Program-made: the position numbers and the translations under genes
Shown here: positions 1 through 5,721 of the stretch, piece by piece
Position numbering within the stretch: the first letter of the stretch is position 1
How the letters are laid out: every line of letters starts with the position of its first letter
Notes under the pieces: model-generated
Seen by the model: only the letters and a program-made list of their open reading frames with translations
Databases searched by the model: none
Told to the model about the DNA's origin: nothing
Source of the DNA: CAG-791 sp963596015
Lineage (GTDB): Bacteria > Bacillota > Clostridia > Lachnospirales > Lachnospiraceae
DNA length: 12,271 bases
Assembly (NCBI GenBank): GCA_963596015.1
Contig: CAVBJS010000070.1
Span: 1 to 12,271, forward strand
Direction of reading: 5' to 3'

Positions 1-1
1 G

Positions 2-127
2 CAAACCTTGGGAGTCGCTTTGGGGTTCGTCGGCAACTACGCCCCTCGTGGACTTACACCACAGATTGACGGCATGCCCGTCATACCTAAAAAGTGCCCA
101 CCATGCGGCAGGCACTTAGTTTATTAA
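2..127 (+). CDS. Possible 3' end of a convergent gene with a CPPCG motif (partial, tentative)
   Basis: A plus-strand frame enters from the left edge and stays open for 41 codons to a TAA at 125-127. Its last residues read KKCPPCGRHLVY, which resembles a C-terminal half zinc ribbon (CxxCG), and the preceding stretch (GNYAPRGLTPQIDG) looks protein-like. If real, it is a gene running toward the tail fibre gene, with 17 bases between the two stops. Against it: 41 open codons can occur by chance, the start lies outside the window, and the frame covers the hairpin at 89-117 that may end the tail operon. No minus-strand frame of useful length exists here. I cannot assign a function. Confidence 0.35.
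   Translation, partial: QTLGVALGFVGNYAPRGLTPQIDGMPVIPKKCPPCGRHLVY
89..117 (-). terminator. Putative intrinsic terminator after the tail fibre gene
   Basis: On the minus strand, AAGTGCC (117-111) pairs perfectly with GGCACTT (98-92). The interior can extend the stem by TGCC/GGTG with two G-U pairs, leaving a GCAT loop. The 3' arm runs into U residues (93-89). It lies 28 bases past the fibre stop codon, where a late-operon terminator would be expected. The U run is short (five including the arm), so termination may be partial. The stem is symmetrical and could act in both directions, although on the plus strand it falls inside the possible frame at 2-127. Confidence 0.5.
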
Positions 128-136
128 AATAATGCA

Positions 137-152
137 TTTCTTTATTAAGAAA
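137..152. repeat. Short AT-rich palindrome over the tail fibre stop codon
   Basis: TTTCTT (137-142) and AAGAAA (147-152) are exact inverted copies separated by TATT, and the palindrome contains the fibre gene's TAA (145-147). As RNA it gives a weak 6-bp A-U-rich hairpin. It could help protect the 3' end together with the hairpin at 89-117, or it could be chance in an AT-rich spot. Confidence 0.3.
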
Positions 153-1050
153 GTGTTGCCGTAGAGAATGTTCTGCCAAGATCTCTGTTTGCCCAGTCAG
201 CATCGGAAGATGTCTTAATGACGCAAGTGCTTGCATCAAGAAGCCAAGTTCCGTCGGACTGCTTCGTTAACGAAGGCATAAGCTTCATTTCCGCAAAACT
301 CATGCTGCCGGCAGTCCAATTAGAAACATACTTCAGCTTGACAGAAGCCGCCGATTTTCCGGCAGAATATCCGCTATTGTATCCAGATGTATAGCTTGCA
401 CTGCTGGTGCTGACTCGCGCATCTGCAGCCGCCACGCCTGCATTGTATCCGGCAGTATAGCCGCCCTTATAGTTGGCCGTGCTGGAGTCTACCCGCGCAT
501 CTGCGGCCGCTACGCCTGCATTATATCCAGCGCTGTTGCCTTTACTGTATCCGGTGTTGTAAACGTTCTGCAATGCGTTGGTGACTGCATCAAGAGTCTT
601 TCCTGACGGGGTAACTCCCAGAGATACGCACTTGTTATACAGCGCATCAACCCCAGTCTGAAAAGACGCTACTTTAGAGCTAAGCGTGGACACATCAGAT
701 TTTACCGCATCGATCTCGTCGCCGTGGGTCTTCACGATCCGGGCGTCTGCCACATAGCCGTCGTTTGTGGTGGTGTCATTGTTGGCTACTTCCTTAAACG
801 CGGCCGCTTTTAAATCTCCAAACCACTTTGCAATCTTGCCCATAATGGTGGCAAGACTCTCTGTGGATGCGATATTGTTCCGACTGGATGCCGTGGAGAA
901 TGTAACCGTGTTCTTACTGCCGTCTGATGTGCTGGTCTGCATATTCTGCAGATAGGAATCCAGCACTTCAAAGTTGTCTGTGATGTCGGAAATATCAACA
1001 GGATCCTTTCCTTCCGGCAGTTTCATTCGAAGATTAGTTGATGTTTTCAT
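145..1050 (-). CDS. Tail fibre / receptor-binding protein with Gly-Tyr tandem repeats
   Basis: This 301-residue protein is the last gene of the tail cluster, where phages place the distal fibre that contacts the host surface. Residues 1-35 (LPEGKDPVDI...DNFEVLDSYL) look like the N-terminal segment by which Firmicute prophage fibres attach to the baseplate. Residues 98-145 are heptad-like and probably form a trimeric coiled coil. Residues 167-232 are Gly/Tyr/Ala-rich and contain two 26-residue tandem repeats beginning GYNAGVAAADARV. The last 65 residues would be the tip, with no domain I recognise and no chaperone gene visible after it. The start overlaps the xkdU stop as ATGA, and AAAGGAGG lies 7 bases upstream. 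The fibre role rests on position and composition, and the receptor is unknown. Confidence 0.75.
   Translation of the reverse strand: MKTSTNLRMKLPEGKDPVDISDITDNFEVLDSYLQNMQTSTSDGSKNTVTFSTASSRNNIASTESLATIMGKIAKWFGDLKAAAFKEVANNDTTTNDGYVADARIVKTHGDEIDAVKSDVSTLSSKVASFQTGVDALYNKCVSLGVTPSGKTLDAVTNALQNVYNTGYSKGNSAGYNAGVAAADARVDSSTANYKGGYTAGYNAGVAAADARVSTSSASYTSGYNSGYSAGKSAASVKLKYVSNWTAGSMSFAEMKLMPSLTKQSDGTWLLDASTCVIKTSSDADWANRDLGRTFSTATLS
373..528 (-). repeat. Two tandem 78-bp repeat units within the tail fibre gene
   Basis: Units at 451-528 and 373-450 each encode 26 residues starting GYNAGVAAADARV. The first 35 coding bases of each unit (494-528 and 416-450) differ at only three positions; the remainder is more diverged in DNA but keeps the pattern SxxxYxxGYxx. 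Partial GYxxGxxAG copies flank both ends. Such in-frame repeats can expand or contract by recombination and so change fibre length. Confidence 0.8.
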
Positions 1051-1769
1051 TGCTTAGCCTCCTTTAGTTGTGTGGTGGTATTCCAACTTTCTGTTTTTAA
1101 GCTGCGCCAGCTGGGTGCCTCTGCCGCCAGGGAATCCCATGATACATATGACAATTCCTCACCGATACGCAAGCCATCCCATGTATACTTGCTGATGTCA
1201 TCCCATGATTTATCTGCTACGTCATTCCATGTTACGTAGTGATACGTGTAGTCAAATACAAGATGTGCCGGCTTTAGCGCTTCAATCGTGCGTTTGAAAA
1301 GCTTGACATGGTTGGGGATGCCGTAGGAGCCGGTAAACATAACAATGACCTTGTATTCTTCCGGCACTTCCTTGACCACCACGCTCTCTCCGGTGATGTT
1401 CTCTGCGATCTCAACGATCCTTGCGGCGGTCAGTGTCCTTGTTCCTGCCAGCTTCTCAACAACAACCACCTGTCTTGTCTCGTCGTCTACATCCTCGCTG
1501 GCACTGATGCCAAGAAGCCGCTCCCAGTGCTCCAAGCCCCATGTGGCCTGTGAGGGGATAGACTGCACAAACATGGAATCCATCAGGGCGTGGGCGGTGC
1601 CGATTTCAAAGCCCTGTGCTTTGTAAATGGCCGCCATCTCCTCATATTCCGGAAGGTAAGGCGGCACATACTTGGTTAGGTCTGTGAAAGTATCCGGCAG
1701 GGTATAGACGCGTTGTTTTTTCAGTTCCTCGCCATATAGCGACTCGCCGTATAAAGTAGTTCCGAACAT
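1047..1769 (-). CDS. xkdU: Baseplate protein, XkdU / YmfQ-like (DUF2313)
   Basis: A 240-residue protein of the DUF2313 family, a baseplate component that follows baseplate J in PBSX, Mu-like and related contractile phages, probably linking the wedge to the fibre. The family look is clear in residues 28-90 (TKYVPPYLPEYEEMAAIYKA, then ATWGLEHWERLLGI) and in the segment RTLTAARIVEIAENITG, followed by a beta-rich region and ALKPAHLVFDY near 165. The C-terminal 60 residues carry six regularly spaced tryptophans (181, 189, 197, 211, 221, 229) in W-D/N/R-x-hydrophobic repeats, longer than a minimal family member would need. The ATG lies three bases after the previous stop, with GAGGAG as binding site. 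The stop overlaps the fibre start by ATGA. Confidence 0.82.
   Translation of the reverse strand: MFGTTLYGESLYGEELKKQRVYTLPDTFTDLTKYVPPYLPEYEEMAAIYKAQGFEIGTAHALMDSMFVQSIPSQATWGLEHWERLLGISASEDVDDETRQVVVVEKLAGTRTLTAARIVEIAENITGESVVVKEVPEEYKVIVMFTGSYGIPNHVKLFKRTIEALKPAHLVFDYTYHYVTWNDVADKSWDDISKYTWDGLRIGEELSYVSWDSLAAEAPSWRSLKTESWNTTTQLKEAKQ
1083..1229 (-). repeat. Tryptophan-repeat tail of the XkdU-like protein
   Basis: Residues 181-229 contain WNDV, WDDI, WDGL, WDSL, WRSL and WNTT, spaced 8, 8, 14, 10 and 8 residues apart. The repeat is visible in protein but weak in DNA, so it is old or under selection rather than a fresh duplication. Short repeats of similar design occur at the C-termini of other DUF2313 proteins, as I recall; a role in docking the fibre is inference. 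Confidence 0.6.
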
Positions 1770-1772
1770 GTC

Positions 1773-2195
1773 TTACTCCTCGCTTGTTATGCCCATAAGC
1801 CTGTTCCAGGTAAAACCGCTCACATCACCTTTGATTTCCAGATTTATGGCGTTTATTTCCTTCTCGATCTTGGTGATTTCCGCCCCCAGTTCGTTGACGT
1901 CGTCTGCTTCCACCTCGTCGCCCTGGAACTCGTAGGAGATGTAAATAAAAGACTCCGAAGATTCCACGTGGATCTCTCTCGCCCACGGCCTGCCATTGGG
2001 TGTCTTAGTGGTATAGGCCAACTCCTGCCCGGACTGCTTAGGGCCTGTACATACCGTTAGTGTGTCATCATCGATGTTGTCATGCAAAAGCTCGCCGATA
2101 TAGATCCCGTTCTCCGGCATCTCTATCGTTTCCTCGATGGCGTACATGCTCCCTTGCGTCTTATTCTGTTTTGTTATAAATTCCTTTACTACCAT
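1773..2195 (-). CDS. Unrecognised baseplate-region protein between XkdT and XkdU
   Basis: A 140-residue protein I do not recognise. Residues 1-95 look beta-rich (alternating hydrophobics: SMYAIEETIEMPENGIYIGEL, EIHVESSESFIYISYEF), suggesting a small beta-sandwich. Residues 98-125 are acidic and heptad-like (NELGAEITKIEKEINAI), a likely short coiled coil, and the end WNRLMGI may be a docking tail. Its ATG shares a base with the xkdT stop (TAATG), and GGAGG lies 10 bases upstream inside xkdT, so translation should be coupled. In PBSX the XkdT and XkdU genes are adjacent as far as I recall, so this looks like a lineage-specific addition. A structural accessory of the baseplate or fibre network is the simplest guess. 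Confidence 0.7.
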   Translation of the reverse strand: MVVKEFITKQNKTQGSMYAIEETIEMPENGIYIGELLHDNIDDDTLTVCTGPKQSGQELAYTTKTPNGRPWAREIHVESSESFIYISYEFQGDEVEADDVNELGAEITKIEKEINAINLEIKGDVSGFTWNRLMGITSEE

Positions 2196-3232
2196 TACGC
2201 ACTCACCTCCAAGGTTATGGTGCCAAGCACAGCCACCTGCGTATCTGCCACATCTGCACTGGCCTCACTGCCATTGATGGTCAGGCCGGTGTAATCTTCC
2301 ACACCTTCCGTATCCAGCAGGAGCTTGCCGATCATGGATAGATTGATCTTCTTGCAGGAATAAGCCACGCTCTCCAAGTACTCCGTGAGGGTGTTGGCAA
2401 ACTTATTCTTGATGCTTGCCAGATTCTCGCCGGTTCCCATGGTGATGGTGGCGCTTATGTTGATTGCCAGCTCTTCTGCTGATTTAACCGTTACTTTCGC
2501 GCCTACCGGGCGGACTGTCTCGATGTACTCGTATACTTCGCTTACCAGTGCTGTGTCGGCGGCGTGCTTATCCTCATCCATGATCACTACCGTAACCGTA
2601 CCGGCTCCGTCTGCCAGAGGATAAACTTTGGCGGCGCCCACACCATCAACAGACATTGCCCAGTTGTAATAATCATTGGCGTTGCCGCTGGCCGCCGGCT
2701 GTCGCAAAATGGCCAGATACCGCGCCCGGAACTCTTCCGTGCTTTCCTCATCTGTTCCTGCACTGATAAGCTTGGTGAGGGTGGCGGTTCGTAATCCGTT
2801 GATATAGCTGACCGGCGACAATGCGCCGCTTAATACGTTTCCGGCAGAGCCTGCGCTTTCGCAGGTTAGGTTATAGACGCCTGCTTCCACCCGCGCCGTA
2901 ACGGCTAAAACCTCATCACCGCACCGGAATCGTTCTCCGATGGAGATGGAAAGCTCCGCCGGCACAAAGGTAGCCTGCCAGATGGCGGCGGTGGCCTCTT
3001 TAGGTTCCACGCCTCTCTCTGATGCGTGGGCGATCAGATATTCCCTGGATGCGGTATCAGCAAACATTTCTTTTTCCAAGGTCTCCATATCGATATAGAG
3101 AAGCTGATGTTCGATAGCTGTTGGGGCCAGTGCGTCATAGATCACAGAGCCCTCCCGCTTGTCATATTTAGAGGATACGTTTTCCAGCATCCTCTCCAAT
3201 ATGTCCTTAAAACCTGTACTAAACATTGCCAT
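2195..3232 (-). CDS. xkdT: Baseplate wedge protein, XkdT / baseplate J-like
   Basis: A 345-residue member of the baseplate J family (Mu gp47, P2 gpJ, T4 gp6 relatives), which forms the ring of wedge dimers around the hub. Family marks are the N-terminal helix followed by KREGSVIYDALAPTAIEHQ, the beta-rich region near 100-160 ending NVLSGALSPVSYINGL, the segment GTDEESTEEFRARYLAIL, and SGNANDYYNWAMSVDGVGAAKVYP before VTVVIMD. I chose the ATG at 3232 (MAMFSTGF) because GGAAGGA lies 8 bases upstream and the family begins near this point. A longer frame back to 3265 adds a non-homologous-looking extension inside xkdS. The chosen start overlaps the xkdS end by 14 bases. The length fits the family. 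Confidence 0.9.
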   Translation of the reverse strand: MAMFSTGFKDILERMLENVSSKYDKREGSVIYDALAPTAIEHQLLYIDMETLEKEMFADTASREYLIAHASERGVEPKEATAAIWQATFVPAELSISIGERFRCGDEVLAVTARVEAGVYNLTCESAGSAGNVLSGALSPVSYINGLRTATLTKLISAGTDEESTEEFRARYLAILRQPAASGNANDYYNWAMSVDGVGAAKVYPLADGAGTVTVVIMDEDKHAADTALVSEVYEYIETVRPVGAKVTVKSAEELAINISATITMGTGENLASIKNKFANTLTEYLESVAYSCKKINLSMIGKLLLDTEGVEDYTGLTINGSEASADVADTQVAVLGTITLEVSA

Positions 3233-3635
3233 TTGTAAATTCCTTCCCGGACAGAACATCTCCAAAGGTGGTATGTGCTGTAAATTCTACATAGATGCTG
3301 TTTTTCTTCTGATGGGAGAAGGAAAAGCCGTCCACCGCTGTGATCCTGTCATCCGTTAAAAGTGCCTCTTTGATCCTCCGCTCCAGCTCTGCCTCGATGT
3401 AAGCCATATTCCGTCCAAAGAGATCCTGCAATTCTATTCCGTAATTCCAGGAATAGATAGGGTACATAAAACGCTCTGTCATCAGGATCTTGTAAATAGC
3501 CTGCACCATGGCATTCTGTCCGTCTGTGGTGCTGATGATCCTGTTCCGGTCGATCAGCATCTTGTAAGTAAAGGACGGGTCAGTCTCAAAGGTAAGCGCC
3601 CGCAGCACTTCGTGGTTATTAGTTGTCGGAATCAT
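3219..3635 (-). CDS. xkdS: Baseplate wedge protein, XkdS / gp25-like (DUF2634)
   Basis: A 138-residue member of the DUF2634 group, counterparts of T4 gp25 and P2 gpW, the small lysozyme-like-fold protein that connects the baseplate wedge to the first sheath ring. Typical features are LTFETDPSFTYKMLIDRNRI (residues 13-33), the TTDGQNAMVQAIYKIL helix, TERFMYPIYSWNYGIELQDLFG, and the helix AELERRIKEALLTDDRITAV followed by beta strands. The ATG at 3635 lies inside the end of the xkdR gene (17-base overlap) and is preceded by GGGAGG at 7 bases. Placement between the DUF2577 gene and baseplate J agrees exactly with PBSX order. Confidence 0.9.
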   Translation of the reverse strand: MIPTTNNHEVLRALTFETDPSFTYKMLIDRNRIISTTDGQNAMVQAIYKILMTERFMYPIYSWNYGIELQDLFGRNMAYIEAELERRIKEALLTDDRITAVDGFSFSHQKKNSIYVEFTAHTTFGDVLSGKEFTNGNV

Positions 3636-4083
3636 TACCCAGCCTCCCTGATATGGTGAATTTCTGGCCGCCCTGCGCCTGCGTGATGATCACGGAATCC
3701 CCCACCTTTAAAAAGTCTTTGATGGTGACAGAGATCTCATCCTCTGCGCAGCCATCGTCCCGGCATAGCTCATACGTGCCGGAAAAAACCTCCCTGCACT
3801 TCTCAGATGTGTTGATCTCCTCAAAAAGCTTTCGAATCTCTGCAAAGAGCGGATGCTTGATAAGCATTTTTCTTTCCTTATACTCGGATGGCGTATCGAT
3901 CATCAATTCCGCCTGGTCTTCGTCAAACTCTAGATCCTGGTCAATCTTCACTCCCAGAATACGGCCTGTTTTCTCATCAACACCGGTGATCGTTCCGTAC
4001 ATCAACCTGGTGGGGTCGCTTTCTTCCACCGCCTGGCAGGCGGCTTGTTTGATGGTTCTTAATATGTCGTTAGAATTAAGCAT
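3619..4083 (-). CDS. xkdR: Baseplate protein, XkdR-like (DUF2577), with an extended middle
   Basis: A 154-residue protein. The first 63 residues (IKQAACQAVEESDPTRLMYGTITGV...VKIDQDLEFDEDQAELM) and the last 40 (FLKVGDSVIITQAQGGQKFTISGRL) are the two halves typical of DUF2577/XkdR, a small beta-barrel baseplate protein next to the hub. Between them (roughly 64-116) is a charged, helical stretch with three cysteines (96, 107, 112) that makes this protein longer than the compact family members I know. The start has AGGAGG four bases upstream, 8 bases after the xkdQ stop. The precise role is not well defined even in PBSX; hub-wedge contact is inferred from position. Confidence 0.83.
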   Translation of the reverse strand: MLNSNDILRTIKQAACQAVEESDPTRLMYGTITGVDEKTGRILGVKIDQDLEFDEDQAELMIDTPSEYKERKMLIKHPLFAEIRKLFEEINTSEKCREVFSGTYELCRDDGCAEDEISVTIKDFLKVGDSVIITQAQGGQKFTISGRLGNDSDN

Positions 4084-4091
4084 CGCCCCTC

Positions 4092-5057
4092 CTATGCCGT
4101 AAATTTGCCGCCTCGTACTGTCAAATCCATGGTATGCAGTCCTTCCTGATATGTGTGATCTGCTTTTTCCACAAGCATCAGGTTGCTGATACTGATGTCG
4201 TCAAACTCCAGCTTCACCGCCAGAAGAGATCCGGCGCGGATGTTGGAATCGCCGAAAGCGTCGCTTATGGTCAGATTCCTTGTTTCCTCGTTATAAAGGT
4301 TAAGCAATGCATCGGCCTTGCTGGGGCCATCCTCTGCCTTGTCTACTGTGTCCGTGTACTGGAGCACACCCCACTTGTTCATATTCTCGCCGGACTGCGC
4401 AATGTAAACCTGTCTACCGCCGGACGAAGAGTCTTCGTAGGTAAGCTTCACCTTGTTGTATGTATTAGAGTCTATAGACCTTGAATATGTGAAGTCCTGC
4501 GCCGTTTCCTCGTCGATCAAGAGGTTGTATTGCATGTCTCCGATGTTCTTTAGGGTGAGACTTCCAAAGTCGTCGTATAAGACGAACAACTGCCCTGTAG
4601 CCTGCACTGTGCGGTCGAGAGAATTGCCCACCATATCAAACAAGGTTTTGTCCTTCTCTGTTCTGGTAAGCGGATAACCGGTAGAAGATAACTCGCCGCA
4701 ATTAAGCCGGAAGTCCTCTGCCATCATCCGGATCAGATCGCCGGTCTCCTTCTCTTTATAGTTGTACGTGTGCTTGTTCTTTAAATACCGGAGCTGATCG
4801 TAGGCGGTTATATCAAGCACGTGATCTTTCTTCTGCTTTATAGTGAATACAAAGCCATAAAAGACCTTTATATCCCCATCCTTGAAGTAGACCACATCGC
4901 CGTTGGCAATGGTGGCGGAGCCATCGTTAAATACGCTAAAAGTAAGAGAGCCGGGGGAACCGGCTCTCTCTGTGCTCCATTTTACCTTGTCTTCTACGAT
5001 GGGAAGGAAGCTTCTCCCTTCGTGCACGATCATAAGTGTGTAACTGCTTTCCGCCAT
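4092..5057 (-). CDS. xkdQ: Baseplate hub protein, XkdQ-like (gpD / gp27-type)
   Basis: A 321-residue hub protein related in role to P2 gpD and T4 gp27, forming the trimer at the centre of the baseplate below the tube. Residues 1-75 fit the first tube-like barrel (WSTERAGSPGSLTFSVFNDG, ANGDVVYFKDG, VFYGFVFTIKQKK). VLDITAYDQLRYLKNKHTYNYKEK (79-103) is highly typical of the XkdQ family, as is TGQLFVLYDDFGSLTLKNI near 155-175. The C-terminal half ends DHTYQEGLHTMDLTVRGGKF, the usual terminal beta motif. CAGGAG precedes the ATG at 7 bases, overlapping the end of xkdP. Length matches the PBSX homologue closely. No peptidoglycan hydrolase domain is present here. Confidence 0.9.
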   Translation of the reverse strand: MAESSYTLMIVHEGRSFLPIVEDKVKWSTERAGSPGSLTFSVFNDGSATIANGDVVYFKDGDIKVFYGFVFTIKQKKDHVLDITAYDQLRYLKNKHTYNYKEKETGDLIRMMAEDFRLNCGELSSTGYPLTRTEKDKTLFDMVGNSLDRTVQATGQLFVLYDDFGSLTLKNIGDMQYNLLIDEETAQDFTYSRSIDSNTYNKVKLTYEDSSSGGRQVYIAQSGENMNKWGVLQYTDTVDKAEDGPSKADALLNLYNEETRNLTISDAFGDSNIRAGSLLAVKLEFDDISISNLMLVEKADHTYQEGLHTMDLTVRGGKFTA

Positions 5058-5061
5058 GTCT

Positions 5062-5721
5062 TTACTCCTGCTGCGGCAGTGTCAGCACTTGCCCCGGATA
5101 GATCTTGTTAGGGTTTGCACCGATGGTGTCCGTGTTCGCATTGTAAATTTCCCGCCAACTGTCCGCTGAATTGTAATATTTCTGCGCTATGGTGGTCAGA
5201 TTATCTCCGGACTTGACTGTATACTGCGTGCCGGAAGGCTTGGAGGCTGTGTCCGTCGCCCTTACCGTCTCCGCCGCCGCCTTTTGCTGTGCTATCCGGA
5301 CATTACGTGTCCCGTATGCCTTGTACTGCTTCAGTGTAATGTCAACGCTGTAATCTATGCCGTAAGACTCCGCATCCTCGTTTATGGTGTACTCTTCTAA
5401 GGATACAAGCATAGACGTTCCATTCAGCCTGCTGTTTGGCAACTGTCTGGTTACCGTAAAGGAAAAAGGTTCCTTCGATACCTTTAAGTTTTCCAGCAAT
5501 GACAGGTAAGAAGAGGCCGCCGCACTCCCTCTGGCGAAGTGGTAACTCTGGTTTGGGAGCAGGGCGGTAAAGCTGATCTGCGTAAGCCCCGGTTTTTTTA
5601 AGATATTCACGTCCCCTTCGTTTATCAGGTTGACCGACTTGTTATTGTTGTCAATCTTCACCTTTAGCTTGCTGGGCGTTACCGGCAGCAGGGTTCCTGC
5701 TAAGTAAAATTCATAAGCCAT
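5062..5721 (-). CDS. xkdP: LysM-containing tail protein, XkdP-like
   Basis: A 219-residue protein with two parts. Residues 1-140 (MAYEFYLAGTLLPVTPSKLKVKI ... DITLKQYKAYGTRNV) form the beta-rich XkdP/gp53-type domain that docks at the tube-baseplate junction. A 25-residue Ala/Thr/Ser linker follows. Residues 166-216 are a LysM domain (YTVKSGDNLTTIAQKYY, WREIYNANTD, NPNKIYPGQVLTLP), a fold that binds peptidoglycan N-acetylglucosamine chains or, in phage tails, serves for internal assembly contacts. There is no signal peptide, as expected for a virion component. Its ATG overlaps the tape measure stop as TGATG, so translation is probably coupled. Order tape measure-LysM-hub is the standard XkdO-P-Q run. 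Confidence 0.9.
   Translation of the reverse strand: MAYEFYLAGTLLPVTPSKLKVKIDNNNKSVNLINEGDVNILKKPGLTQISFTALLPNQSYHFARGSAAASSYLSLLENLKVSKEPFSFTVTRQLPNSRLNGTSMLVSLEEYTINEDAESYGIDYSVDITLKQYKAYGTRNVRIAQQKAAAETVRATDTASKPSGTQYTVKSGDNLTTIAQKYYNSADSWREIYNANTDTIGANPNKIYPGQVLTLPQQE

Noticed and set aside
1..144. tRNA or att site at the left edge
   Set aside because: A GGTTCG-like string is present, but no cloverleaf could be built and no duplicated core is visible within the window.
145..360. Diversity-generating retroelement variable region at the fibre C-terminus
   Set aside because: No adenine-biased variable stretch, no template repeat and no reverse transcriptase gene are visible; the end of the fibre does not resemble the C-type lectin targets.
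373..528. CRISPR-like array
   Set aside because: The two repeat units are contiguous, in frame and code for protein, with no spacers.
3623..4102. A 159-codon plus-strand frame opposite xkdR
   Set aside because: It mirrors the xkdR/xkdQ junction, is Ser/Leu/Pro-rich like an antisense shadow, and conflicts with a well-supported baseplate gene.
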